Assembly (NCBI GenBank): GCA_016935555.1
Contig: JAFGQR010000110.1
Span: 1 to 59,933 of the forward strand
Reading direction: 5' to 3'
From: Verrucomicrobiota bacterium
GTDB lineage: Bacteria > Verrucomicrobiota > Verrucomicrobiia > Limisphaerales > JAFGQR01
DNA length: 59,933 nt
Positions 26,395 through 35,155 of this stretch are shown here, in pieces (within the stretch, counting starts at the first letter, position 1; each line of letters opens with the position of its first letter). A program made the position numbers and the translations under genes. Under the pieces are notes generated by a model that made no database searches, was not told the DNA's origin, and saw only the letters and a list, made by a program, of their open reading frames with translations.

Positions 26395-27024
26395 ATGTCT
26401 GGCATGAGTTTATCGACCCTGGCGGTGTTGTTGGGAGTTGGGGTGGCGGCGCTCAACGGCTGGGGGTTGTGGAAGCCGGCGAGTTTCGCGCGGGCGGCGC
26501 GGGGGTTTCCGCGATCGGTGCCGGTGGGGGTTGCATTGATGGTGGTGGCGACGCTATGGTTTTTGCACTACCTGGGGCAGGAGGAGGTGTCGGATTTCAC
26601 GAGTTTCAAGCCTGGGTTGTATGCGTTGTTTGCGGGGGTGGGGCTTGGGGCGTGTCTTTTCGTGCAGGATTTTCTGCCGGTGCGGGCGTTGGCGGTATTG
26701 ATGTTGCTGATGGGCAAGCACATGGTGGACACGGCGCGGTGGGAGGACACGGCGTGGCGCCTGGTGATTGTGACGTGGGCGTATGTGTGGGTGTTGGCGG
26801 GGATGTGGCTGACGATATCGCCTTGGCGGTATCGGGATTTTCTGGAGTGGAATGTGGCGAGCGGGGCTCGGCTGCGGATGTTATGCGGTGTGCGGGTGGC
26901 GTTTGGGATTGGAGTGGTGGTGTTGGGGTTGACGGCGTATCGCGCCGGGGAACTTCCGCACGCGGACATGCCTGGGGTGTCGTCGGGAGACAGTGTGGCG
27001 GCGCCTGTGCAGGTGGACGTGTGA
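26395..27024 (+). CDS. Multi-pass inner-membrane protein, function unknown
   Basis: 209 residues from ATG 26395 (MSGMSLSTLAVLLGVG). Five or six hydrophobic segments are visible: TLAVLLGVGVAALNGWGL, VALMVVATLWFLHYL, LYALFAGVGLGACLFV, ALAVLMLLMGKHMV, LVIVTWAYVWVLAGMWL and GVRVAFGIGVVVLGLTA. No motif gives a function. Its stop overlaps the start of the next gene in GTGA (27021-27024), so it is translationally coupled to the GT9 glycosyltransferase and probably works in the same envelope pathway. The codon bias is strongly G-rich here, like its neighbour. Confidence 0.8.
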   Translation: MSGMSLSTLAVLLGVGVAALNGWGLWKPASFARAARGFPRSVPVGVALMVVATLWFLHYLGQEEVSDFTSFKPGLYALFAGVGLGACLFVQDFLPVRALAVLMLLMGKHMVDTARWEDTAWRLVIVTWAYVWVLAGMWLTISPWRYRDFLEWNVASGARLRMLCGVRVAFGIGVVVLGLTAYRAGELPHADMPGVSSGDSVAAPVQVDV

Positions 27025-27932
27025 GTGGAACGCGGGGCAGGATTCTGGTGATCCGGGGGGGTGCGATTGGGGATTTCATTTTGACGCTGCCGGTCTTGGC
27101 GGCGCTGCGCCGGCACTTTCCGGAGGCGCATTTGGAGGTGCTGGGCTACGGGCACATTGCGCAATTGGCGCTGGCGGCAGGAATGGTGGACGCGGTGCGG
27201 TCGATCGAGGCGCGGGCGTTGGCGGGTTTTTTCGCCCGCAACGGTCCGTTGGAGGAGGAGTTGCGGAATTACTTTGCGGGGTTCGATCTGGCGATCTCGT
27301 ATTTGTATGATCCGGACGAGATATTCCGGGCCAACATTGCGCGCTGTTCGCGGGTGCAGTTCATTGCGGGGCCGCATCGTCCGGACGAACGCAGCCGGCT
27401 GCATGCGACGGAGGTGTTCCTGCAGCCGCTGGAGCGGGTGGCGATTTACGGAGCGGACCCGGTGCCGCGGCTTGGGATTGGGGCGGTGGGGTCGGAGGGG
27501 TTTCGGGTGGGGGCGCATCCGGGCAGCGGCAGCGAGCGGAAGAACTGGCCCGAAGCACGGTGGGCGGTGTTTCTGCGGAAACTGATGGTGGGGACGGCGG
27601 CGGGGGTATTGTTAATGGGGGGGGAGGCGGAAGGGGATCGGCTGGAGCGTTTGAGCGCGGAGGTGCCGATGAAGCGTTTGCAGTTGGCGCGGAACGTGCC
27701 GCTGGTGGAGTTGGCCCAGCGGCTGAGGTCATGCGCGGCGTTTGTGGGGCACGATTCCGGCATTACGCATTTGGCGGCGGCGCTGGAGGTGCCGACGTGC
27801 GTGTTATGGGGGGAGAGCGAGGAAACGGTATGGCATCCGCGGGGAGAGCGGGTGACGGTGGTGCGGCATCCGTTGGGGCTGGCGGGGATTGAGGTGGGAC
27901 AGGTGCTGGACGCGTTGCGGCGCTGGCTGTGA
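27021..27932 (+). CDS. GT9-family glycosyltransferase (ADP-heptose:LPS heptosyltransferase-like)
   Basis: 303 residues from the GTG at 27021, which overlaps the previous stop as GTGA; the much longer upstream open frame is a shadow of the membrane protein gene. It begins GRILVIRGGAIGDFILTLPV, the classic GT9 N-terminus. The second half has VGAHPGSGSERKNWP, LLMGGEAEGDRLE, FVGHDSGITHLAAALEVPT and VLWGESEETVWHP, the donor-binding pattern of WaaC/WaaF-type enzymes. It likely adds a heptose or related sugar to lipopolysaccharide. It converges on argJ with only 2 bp between the stops. Confidence 0.9.
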   Translation: MSGTRGRILVIRGGAIGDFILTLPVLAALRRHFPEAHLEVLGYGHIAQLALAAGMVDAVRSIEARALAGFFARNGPLEEELRNYFAGFDLAISYLYDPDEIFRANIARCSRVQFIAGPHRPDERSRLHATEVFLQPLERVAIYGADPVPRLGIGAVGSEGFRVGAHPGSGSERKNWPEARWAVFLRKLMVGTAAGVLLMGGEAEGDRLERLSAEVPMKRLQLARNVPLVELAQRLRSCAAFVGHDSGITHLAAALEVPTCVLWGESEETVWHPRGERVTVVRHPLGLAGIEVGQVLDALRRWL

Positions 27933-27934
27933 GG

Positions 27935-29278
27935 TCATCCGCCCAAGGCGGCGGGGTTGCTCAAGTCGCCTTTGTTGAAGTCGACATAGGTCTCGGTGAG
28001 GTCGGCTGCGTAAATGTAAGCGCTGGCCCGGCCCAGGTTGAGGCGGATGTGGAGGTCGAATTCGCCGGGGGCGACGGCCTGACAGAGCTGTTTGAAAGTG
28101 GCGGTTGTGGGCTGGCCACGCTTGAGGCTCCAGAGCACCTGCCGGCTGCCGGGAGCGCTGTAACCGATGTCGACCCTCGTTTCGGCCACGGAGGCGGCGC
28201 TGTAGCCCAGCGCGCCCATGATGCGGCCCCAGTTCGGGTCGCCGCCAAACCAGCTTGTCTTCACCAGCGCGCTGTTCGCCACCGCCCGGGCGGCGGCGTC
28301 GGCGTCCGCGGCGGACCGGGCGCCTTGGACGCGGACGGTGACGAAGCGGGTGACGCCTTCGCCGTCGCGGACGATGCTTTTGGCCAATTCGAGGCAGAGG
28401 TGGTTGAGGGCTTCCTGGAAGGTGGCGAACTCGGGTTGGCGGCGCATGATGTTCCAGCCGGCCTTGAGGGGCGGGTTGCCGGCCAGGCCGTTGGCGAGGG
28501 CGAGGACGGTGTCGTTGGTGCTCATGTCGCCGTCGACGGTGATGCGGTTAAAGCTGCGGGCGACGGCCTCCTGGAGGGCGGCCTGGAGGGCGCGGGCGTC
28601 GATGGCGGCGTCGGTGGTGAGGAAGCACAGCATGGTGGCATGGAGCATGCGGGCGGCGGGCGGGCGGGCGGAGGCGCTCAAGCCCGGGTGGATCATGCCG
28701 GCGCCTTTGCAGATGCCGCCGAGGCGGACGGTATGGCGGCCGAGGCGGCACTCGACGGCGAGTTGTTTGGGCCGGGTGTCGCTGGTCATGATGGCTTGGG
28801 CGGCGAGTGTGGCGTCGGCAACGGTGCTGCCGAGGGAGAATGCGGCTTGGCGGATGCCGCGGCGGACATGGGGCATGGGGAGGGGAATGCCGATGCGTCC
28901 GGTGGAGGCGACGAGGACGTGGTGTATGGGGATTTTGAATTCGGCGGCGGTGGTGGCGGCCATGTCGAGGGCGTCGCGCATGCCTTGGCGTCCGGTGCAG
29001 GCGTTGGCGTTGCCCGAGTTGGCCACGATGGCGCGGGCGCAGCCCCGGGCCACCCGCGGGATGCAGAGCTTGACGGGCGCGGCGCACACCTGGTTGGTGG
29101 TGAAGAGGCCAGCGGCGCTGCAGGGCACTTCCGAGTAAATCAGGGCGAGATCGGGTTTGCGGCCCCGGTCGGATCCCTTGCCGGTGCCCAGGCGTTTCAA
29201 GTCGCAGAACACGCCCGAGGCGAGAAAGCCCTGGGGGGCGACAATGGAACCGGGGACGGCATGGAAGGGCGCTTTCAT
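27935..29278 (-). CDS. argJ: Bifunctional glutamate N-acetyltransferase / ornithine acetyltransferase
   Basis: 447 residues. ArgJ transfers acetyl between N-acetylornithine and glutamate in the cyclic arginine pathway. Visible motifs are AIVANSGNANACTG, VASTGRIGIPLPM, KGAGMIHPGL and TVDGDMSTNDTVLA. The self-cleavage site is MLHATML, so the beta chain should begin at nucleophile Thr215. The C-terminus has NWGRIMGALGYS and YVDFNKGDLS. Length fits the family. It lies 46 bp downstream of argC on the same strand, consistent with an argCJ operon. Whether it uses acetyl-CoA as well cannot be read from the sequence. Confidence 0.96.
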   Translation of the reverse strand: MKAPFHAVPGSIVAPQGFLASGVFCDLKRLGTGKGSDRGRKPDLALIYSEVPCSAAGLFTTNQVCAAPVKLCIPRVARGCARAIVANSGNANACTGRQGMRDALDMAATTAAEFKIPIHHVLVASTGRIGIPLPMPHVRRGIRQAAFSLGSTVADATLAAQAIMTSDTRPKQLAVECRLGRHTVRLGGICKGAGMIHPGLSASARPPAARMLHATMLCFLTTDAAIDARALQAALQEAVARSFNRITVDGDMSTNDTVLALANGLAGNPPLKAGWNIMRRQPEFATFQEALNHLCLELAKSIVRDGEGVTRFVTVRVQGARSAADADAAARAVANSALVKTSWFGGDPNWGRIMGALGYSAASVAETRVDIGYSAPGSRQVLWSLKRGQPTTATFKQLCQAVAPGEFDLHIRLNLGRASAYIYAADLTETYVDFNKGDLSNPAALGG

Positions 29279-29324
29279 GGCTGGGAGCTGGAAGGTGGAG
29301 GCGGGGTGTCGGGTGGGGCAGGGT

Positions 29325-30392
29325 TCAAAGGAGACCGGCGGTTTCGGGGTAGCCGCGCATGATGTTCATGGCTTGGACGGCCTGGCCGCTGGCGCCCTTG
29401 ACGAGGTTATCCTCGGCGCTGATGACGATCAGGCGGCCGGTGCGGGGGTCGAGGCGCCAGGCCAGTTCGACCACGTTGGTGCCGACGACGTTTTTGGTGT
29501 CGGGGAGCGCCTTGCCTTCGAGAAGGCGCACAAAGGGTTCTTCGCCGTAGGCGGCTTGGTAACAGGCGGCGATCGGGTCTGCCACGGCGCTGACCCCGCC
29601 CGGGCCGGAGACGGGGCTGACGGGTTCGAGGTAAAGTGTGGTGAGGATGCCCCGGTTCACCGGAACAAGGTGCGGGGTGAACTGGAGGATGACGCCGGTT
29701 CCGGCCACCAGGGAGAGTTGTTCCTCGATTTCGGACAGGTGCCGGTGTTTGGGCACGCCGTAGGCGCGGACGCTTTCATGGCATTCGCAGAAGAGGTAAG
29801 CCGGCTCGGCCTTGCGCCCGGCGCCGCTGACACCGCTCAGGGAGTTGGCGATGATGCCCCGGGGCTGGACGAGGCGTGCCCGGAGCAGGGGGATCAGGGG
29901 AACGAGGATGCCGGTGGGATAGCAGCCCGGGGACGCGACGAGCAGGGAGCCGCGGATGGAGGCGCGGTAGATTTCCGGAAGGCCGTAGACAGCCCGGGCG
30001 AGCAGGTCGGGGGCGGGATGGTCATGGCCGTAGAATTCCTTGTAAATGGCGGGATCCTTGAGGCGGAAATCGGCGCTCAGATCAATGACCTGGCAGCCCT
30101 GCTGCAGCAGAGGCACGGCGAACTCGGCGGCGACCCCGTGAGGCAACGCCAGGAACACCACCTGCGCCTGCCGGGCCAACAGATCCACTTTCGGCTCGCA
30201 GAAGCGGATTGTCCGCGCCGGCGGGTGATGCGCGAAACGCGGAAACACCTGGGCGAGGGTCTGCCCGGCGTATTGCCGGGAGGTGACACTGGCCAGGTCC
30301 ACATGCGGGTGCTGCAACAGCAGCCGCACCAGTTCTTCTCCGGAATAACCGGAGGCGCCCACAATGGCGACCTTTGTTCGATGCTCGCTCAT
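29325..30392 (-). CDS. argC: N-acetyl-gamma-glutamyl-phosphate reductase
   Basis: 355 residues from the ATG at 30392 (MSEHRTKVAIVGASGYSG). ArgC reduces N-acetylglutamyl phosphate with NADPH, the third arginine-synthesis step. The Rossmann motif GASGYSGEELVRLL is at the N-terminus. The catalytic cysteine is Cys157 in LVASPGCYPTG. Other family blocks are FLALPHGVAAE, VIDLSADFRLKD, SLSGVSGAGRK and FTPHLVPVNRGI. Length is normal. It is first in the argCJ pair and divergent from the LptF/G-like permease gene. Confidence 0.96.
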   Translation of the reverse strand: MSEHRTKVAIVGASGYSGEELVRLLLQHPHVDLASVTSRQYAGQTLAQVFPRFAHHPPARTIRFCEPKVDLLARQAQVVFLALPHGVAAEFAVPLLQQGCQVIDLSADFRLKDPAIYKEFYGHDHPAPDLLARAVYGLPEIYRASIRGSLLVASPGCYPTGILVPLIPLLRARLVQPRGIIANSLSGVSGAGRKAEPAYLFCECHESVRAYGVPKHRHLSEIEEQLSLVAGTGVILQFTPHLVPVNRGILTTLYLEPVSPVSGPGGVSAVADPIAACYQAAYGEEPFVRLLEGKALPDTKNVVGTNVVELAWRLDPRTGRLIVISAEDNLVKGASGQAVQAMNIMRGYPETAGLL

Positions 30393-30585
30393 GCCATCCA
30401 GCCGCGGCGCGTGGTCACGACGCCGACCCATGCCGCATCCGCGCAGGGTCGGGGTCCACCACCGCCAAGCCTTGTCGGGGTTGGTTGGCGCGTATGATGC
30501 GCGCCCGGGCGGGCCGGTTCAAGCCCGGGTTGCGGAATTTGCGCGGCTTGCGCGGGGCGGACGCGTTGGCTAGCGTGCGGCCCGG

Positions 30586-31719
30586 ATGCGGCTGTTGGAC
30601 CGATACCTGTTGCGCGAGCTGCTGGTTCCGCTGGGCTATTGCCTGGGGGGCTTTTTTCTTTTCTGGGTGTCGTTCGACCTGGTGGCGGAGATGGCGGATT
30701 TTCAGAAGCGGCGGCTTGGGGTATCGGACATTGCGGAGTATTACGCGTGCATGGCGCCGGAGTTTCTGGCGGTGGTGCTGCCGGTGGCGTTTCTGCTGGC
30801 GCTGCTTTATGCGCTGACCAACCACGCGCGGCATCAGGAGCTGACGGCGATGCGCGCGGCGGGGATCAGCGTGTGGCGAATGGCGAACCCGTATTTGGCG
30901 GTGGGGCTGGGGTTGAGCGTGATCCTGCTGGCCATCAACGAAACCTGGGCGCCCCACGGGGCCGAGGCTGCGGAACAGGTGCTGGCGCGGCGCGCGGAAG
31001 ACCGGCAGGCGGCCTCCGGGAAGACCGTGTTGAAGCTGGGCTTCCGAAACGCGCGCGACCGCCGCAACTGGTACATGGCGGCATTCAACCTCGTCACCCA
31101 CGAAATGCTGTATCCGCATGTGACATGGACGCTGCCGAACGGTTCGATGCAGGAGATTTACGCCGACCGCGCCGTGTGGGAGGACGGGCGCTGGGTGTTC
31201 GGCGCGGTCCGCACCAACGTGCAGGTGCTGTTGTATCCGCCGGGACAGGGGCAGATCCGGGGTGTGCGCACCTTTGAGACGAACCGGCTGGCAATGCCGG
31301 CGTTCACCGAAACCCCCGAGGCGATCAAGACCGAGATCAAGGTGCAGAAGATGAACAACCTGCGCCGCGCGCAGACGACCGAGCTCTCAATCCGCGAGAT
31401 CCAGGAGTATCTGAGATTGCACCCGGACGAGCAGTTCAAACGGTCGATGCTCGAGACGAAGCTGCACGGGCGCATTGCCGCACCCTGGACCTGCCTGGTG
31501 GTGGTGCTCATCGCGCTGCCCTTCGGTGCCGCCCCCGGCCGCCGCAACGTCTTTGTGGGGGTGGCCAGCAGCATCCTGATCTGCTTCACCTACTTCGTCA
31601 TGGGCCAGCTCGCCCTCGCCTTCGGGGCCCGCGGCACCCTGCCGTCCTTCCTGGCGGCCTGGAGCCCCAACCTGCTGTTCGGGCTGGGCGGCCTGTGGCT
31701 GACCTGGCGCATCCGATAG
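30586..31719 (+). CDS. LptF/LptG-family (YjgP/YjgQ) lipopolysaccharide transport permease
   Basis: 377 residues. It begins MRLLDRYLLRELLVPLGYCL and has the family's first pair of membrane segments (GFFLFWVSFDLVAEMADF, EFLAVVLPVAFLLALLYAL), the cytoplasmic coupling region HARHQELTAMRAAGISVW, a long periplasmic beta-jellyroll, and three or four C-terminal membrane segments (WTCLVVVLIALPFGA, ILICFTYFVMG, LLFGLGGLWLTWRI). LptF and LptG cannot be told apart from sequence alone here. No second permease or LptB is adjacent. It is divergent from argC. Confidence 0.93.
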   Translation: MRLLDRYLLRELLVPLGYCLGGFFLFWVSFDLVAEMADFQKRRLGVSDIAEYYACMAPEFLAVVLPVAFLLALLYALTNHARHQELTAMRAAGISVWRMANPYLAVGLGLSVILLAINETWAPHGAEAAEQVLARRAEDRQAASGKTVLKLGFRNARDRRNWYMAAFNLVTHEMLYPHVTWTLPNGSMQEIYADRAVWEDGRWVFGAVRTNVQVLLYPPGQGQIRGVRTFETNRLAMPAFTETPEAIKTEIKVQKMNNLRRAQTTELSIREIQEYLRLHPDEQFKRSMLETKLHGRIAAPWTCLVVVLIALPFGAAPGRRNVFVGVASSILICFTYFVMGQLALAFGARGTLPSFLAAWSPNLLFGLGGLWLTWRIR

Positions 31720-31726
31720 GATCCCC

Positions 31727-33532
31727 ATGCCCCCCCGCCATTCCCGCACCCCATCCGCCCGCCGCCCCGGCACCGCGCGGCCGGGAACCGCTTCGAAACC
31801 GTCGCGCCCGCGCCGCCGGAAGCCGGGGTCGCGTTTCGACCGGTTGAACCTTTTGTACCGGGTGAGCGATGTGCTGCATGCGACGTTGAACCCGCAGGAG
31901 GCGCTGCAGGGCATTGTGCGGGAGTCGGTCCGGGCCATGGGCGCCTCGAGCGGGTCGCTGGCGCTGGTGAATCCGACGAACGGGCTGCTGGAGATCCAGG
32001 CCTGCGAGGGGCTGCCGGCGCGCGCGGGCGACTTGAAACTCCGGGTGGGCGAAGGGATCACGGGCTGGGTGGTGCGGACCGGACAGGCTGCGCGCGTGGG
32101 GGACGTGCGGGCGGATCCGCGCTACGTCATGGTGCGGCCGGAGGTGCGGTCGGAGATGGCGGTGCCGTTGGGCATGCACGGGGACGTTTCGGGCGTGATC
32201 AACGTGGATTCGGAGCGCGCGGAGGCGTTCAGCGAGGAGGATCTGGAGCTCTTGACGGAACTGGCGCGGCAGGCGTCGCGGGTGATTCAGAACACGTGGT
32301 TGTATGAGCAACTGCGGCGCAAAGCCCGCCTGTTCGAGTCGCTGGTGAGTGTGGGGCAGGCGATCAGTTCAACCGTGGGCTTGGACGATGTCCTGGGGGT
32401 GATCACCCGCGAAGCCTGTCAGTTGATGAACAGCCGGATGTGTTCGCTCTTCCTGGTGGACGACGCCGGATCGGGCCTGGAGCTGCGGGCCCATCACGGC
32501 GCCGGCGCGGCCTATCGGCTCAAACCCCCGTTGAGCGTGGCGGAGAGTTTGATGGGCACGGTGGTGCGGCGCAAAAAGCCGCTGCAGGTCGAGAACGTGC
32601 AGACTGATCCCCGATACCAGCACGCGGACGTTGCGCGCCAGGAGGGGCTGGTTTCCCTGCTGAGCGTGCCGCTGCTCTTCAACGCCGACGCCATCGGCAC
32701 CGTCAACGTCTACACCGGCACCGCCCACGTTTTCTCCAACGAGGAAATCCGGATCCTGTCGGCGCTGGCGGCGCTTTCGGCGATTGCGATTGAGAAGGCG
32801 CGGCTTTACGAGCGGATTGTGGATATGGAGGAGCTGTTGCGCCAGAATGAACGGCTTAGCGCGCTGGGACTCCTGGCGGCGGAAGTGGCGCACGAGGTCC
32901 GCAACCCGCTCACGGTGATGAAGCTGCTCTACCACTCGTTGGACCTGCAGTTTGCGCCGGACGATCCCCGCGCGCGGGACGCCCGGGTGATCAGCGAGAA
33001 GATGGACCACCTGAACCGCATCGTGGAGCGGATCCTGGATTTCGCGCGCAGCAACGAACCGGAGTTGCGCCCGGTGGACATCAACCAGGTGCTGGACGAG
33101 ATGAGCCTGCTGGTCCGCCACAAGCTGAACCACCAGCAAGTGACTCTTGTGCGGCAACTCGCCCACGGCTTGCCGCCCGTCATGGCCGACGCCGGGCTCC
33201 TCGCCCAGGCCTTTCTCAACTTGGTGCTCAACGCCGTCCAAGCCATGCCCCGCGGCGGAAGGCTCACCGTGACCACGCGCGCCGTTCCCACGACCCGCCC
33301 GCACTCGACCCCCTCGCGCGTGGCCGTTGAATTCGAGGACACCGGTGAAGGAATGCGCCAGGACCGGCAGCATCAAGTGTTCGGCTCCCTGCTGAAAACC
33401 ACCCGGACGCGGGGCACCGGGTTGGGCCTGGCCATCGTGCGCCGGGTGCTCGAAGCGCATCGCGGCAACCTCGAAATTCATTCCCGCCCCGGTCAGGGCA
33501 CTCTGATCCGCCTGCTCCTGCCTGCCCAGTGA
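31727..33532 (+). CDS. Soluble sensor histidine kinase with two GAF domains
   Basis: 601 residues, starting 7 bp after the permease gene. A basic Pro/Arg-rich leader (1-35) is followed by GAF 1 (about 50-200) and GAF 2 (about 220-370). A HisKA region follows with phospho-accepting His389 in LAAEVAHEVRNPLTVM. The HATPase_c domain has NLVLNAVQAMPRGG (N box), VAVEFEDTGEGM (G1) and GTGLGLAIVRRVLE (G2). No membrane segment is visible, so it should sense a cytoplasmic small molecule or redox signal. No response regulator is adjacent, so its partner lies elsewhere. Confidence 0.95.
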   Translation: MPPRHSRTPSARRPGTARPGTASKPSRPRRRKPGSRFDRLNLLYRVSDVLHATLNPQEALQGIVRESVRAMGASSGSLALVNPTNGLLEIQACEGLPARAGDLKLRVGEGITGWVVRTGQAARVGDVRADPRYVMVRPEVRSEMAVPLGMHGDVSGVINVDSERAEAFSEEDLELLTELARQASRVIQNTWLYEQLRRKARLFESLVSVGQAISSTVGLDDVLGVITREACQLMNSRMCSLFLVDDAGSGLELRAHHGAGAAYRLKPPLSVAESLMGTVVRRKKPLQVENVQTDPRYQHADVARQEGLVSLLSVPLLFNADAIGTVNVYTGTAHVFSNEEIRILSALAALSAIAIEKARLYERIVDMEELLRQNERLSALGLLAAEVAHEVRNPLTVMKLLYHSLDLQFAPDDPRARDARVISEKMDHLNRIVERILDFARSNEPELRPVDINQVLDEMSLLVRHKLNHQQVTLVRQLAHGLPPVMADAGLLAQAFLNLVLNAVQAMPRGGRLTVTTRAVPTTRPHSTPSRVAVEFEDTGEGMRQDRQHQVFGSLLKTTRTRGTGLGLAIVRRVLEAHRGNLEIHSRPGQGTLIRLLLPAQ

Positions 33533-33752
33533 GGACGGAGGGCAGACCGCAGAGGTTCGAATGGCGGAGATCGAAGATCATCGGGCTGGGTGGGCGCGGC
33601 TCCAGTCTCCTGGGCAACCTTCTTCAAATCGAGGGGGTCGAGATCAAGGCGGTCTGCCGCTGCCCGCCCCGGCTTCAGCCGCGGCGCCTGGAAGGCGTGA
33701 GGGGCGGCCAGCCTGCTCGATGGACCCGGCCGGTAACAAGATCCTTGTCCGC

Positions 33753-34766
33753 TCACCCCGTTACGCGGATTCGTCCTTCGCGGTGCGCCTTGAGAAGCTG
33801 GATGTCGGCGTCGACCATCAGTTTGACCAAGTCGTGGAACGTGGTTTTGGGTTGCCAGCCCAACTGGCGGCGCGCTTTGGAGGCGTCTCCCACGAGCAGG
33901 TCGACCTCGGCGGGGCGAAGATACCGCTTGTCGAGGGCGACATGCCGCTGCCAATCCAGGCCGGCGTGACTGAAGGCGGCTTCGAGAAACTCGCGCACGG
34001 AGTGGGTCTCGCCGGTGGCAATGACGTAATCGTCCGGCTTGGGCTCCTGCAGCATCAGCCACATGGCTTCCACGTATTCCCTGGCGTAGCCCCAGTCGCG
34101 TTTGGCGTCCAGGTTGCCGAGAAACACCTTGTCCTGCAGGCCCGCCTGAATGTGCGCCACCGCACGGGTGATCTTGCGCGTCACAAACGTCTCCCCGCGC
34201 CGCGGCGATTCGTGGTTGAACAGGATGCCGTTGGTCGCATGCAGCCCATACGACTCCCGGTAATTCACCGTCAGCCAATAGGCATACACCTTCGCGCACG
34301 CATACGGGTTCCGCGGATAAAAAGGCGTCCTCTCCGTCTGCGGAATCTCCCGAACCTGGCCGAACATCTCGCTCGAGGACGCCTGGTAGAACCGCGGCTG
34401 GAGGCCGATGAGGCGAATGGCCTCCAGAAGACGGGTGGTGCCGGTGGCGTTGACGTCCGTGGTGTATTCCGGATTGTCGAAGCTGACCCGCACATGACTT
34501 TGCGCGCCGAGGTTGTAAATCTCGTCCGGTTGGACCTTGCTCAAAAGCCGCACGAGCGACGCCGAATCCGCCAGGTCGCCATAGTGCAAATGCAGCCCCG
34601 TCCGGTCCGGTTCCGGATCCGAAACAACCCCTTCGAGCCGGCCGCGGTTGAAGGTGCTGGACCGGCGCACGATGCCGTGCACGTGGTAGCCCTTCGCGAG
34701 CAGCAACTCCGCCAAGTAGGACCCGTCCTGCCCGGTAATCCCCGTGATCAACGCGGTTTGTGCCAT
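33753..34766 (-). CDS. gmd: GDP-mannose 4,6-dehydratase
   Basis: 337 residues from the ATG at 34766 ([20 protein letters not shown]); the longer frame to 34976 has no homology. GDP-D-mannose is converted to GDP-4-keto-6-deoxymannose, the entry to fucose, rhamnose and perosamine sugars. Visible motifs are GITGQDG (NAD binding), [25 protein letters not shown], the catalytic Tyr/Lys pair in YACAK, and [18 protein letters not shown]. The sugar-nucleotide region [13 protein letters not shown] is also normal. No fcl/rmd partner is next to it. It fits the envelope-glycan theme of the region. Confidence 0.97.
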   Translation of the reverse strand: MAQTALITGITGQDGSYLAELLLAKGYHVHGIVRRSSTFNRGRLEGVVSDPEPDRTGLHLHYGDLADSASLVRLLSKVQPDEIYNLGAQSHVRVSFDNPEYTTDVNATGTTRLLEAIRLIGLQPRFYQASSSEMFGQVREIPQTERTPFYPRNPYACAKVYAYWLTVNYRESYGLHATNGILFNHESPRRGETFVTRKITRAVAHIQAGLQDKVFLGNLDAKRDWGYAREYVEAMWLMLQEPKPDDYVIATGETHSVREFLEAAFSHAGLDWQRHVALDKRYLRPAEVDLLVGDASKARRQLGWQPKTTFHDLVKLMVDADIQLLKAHREGRIRVTG

Positions 34767-35155
34767 GCGCTCCAAAGCTTTGCCGAGCCGAATCCCACTG
34801 GCAAGCGGGGAATCCAGCCGCACGCACCATTGGGGCCGGAGAAAAGGCATCGGGCAATCTGAGTTTCCAGTGTCTCGTGCCATGTATGGGTAAAATGGGT
34901 CATTATGACGCATCCATTGTGGTGTGTTGCATGCGTCAAACGTCGAGTTCTTGTTTTTTAAGTTGCTAAAATACAATATCTTATAAAAACCAATCCCGCC
35001 ACGCCCTCAGTGGCACGCCTCATGATTATCATGTTCAGGTCATGGCCCGCCTCAGTCATTATTGGTTCGGATTTGAGGCGTGGAGCATGCGACTCTGGGT
35101 CAAGGCGGTGGCCTTGGGTCTTGCCGAATTGGAACCGCCGGTGGAGTAAGAGCAC
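34767..35155. promoter_or_regulatory. Divergent promoter region between gmd and clpB
   Basis: A 389-bp spacer holding an AT-rich island (about 34870-34995) unlike its surroundings. An inverted repeat (34906-34938) sits just before a possible -35 TTGTTT (34951) and -10 TACAAT (34972); their 15-bp gap is short, so the pair is tentative. A 13-nt palindrome CATGATTATCATG is at 35021-35033. No CIRCE element was found. clpB has GGTGGAG 9 bp before its GTG. Confidence 0.5.
34906..34938. promoter_or_regulatory. Operator-like inverted repeat upstream of clpB
   Basis: TGACGCAT and its exact complement ATGCGTCA are separated by 17 nt, so each centre falls about 25 bp apart and on nearly the same face of the helix. 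It lies between the divergent gmd and clpB genes, just upstream of an AT-rich stretch. The binding protein is unknown. Confidence 0.45.

Noticed and set aside
26349..27020. Extension of the GT9 gene upstream to 26349
   Set aside because: It overlaps the membrane protein gene in another frame, its residues are Gly/Val runs, and the GT9 motif starts right at the GTG of 27021.
34767..35155. CIRCE (HrcA) operator upstream of clpB
   Set aside because: No TTAGCACTC-N9-GAGTGCTAA match could be found in this region.
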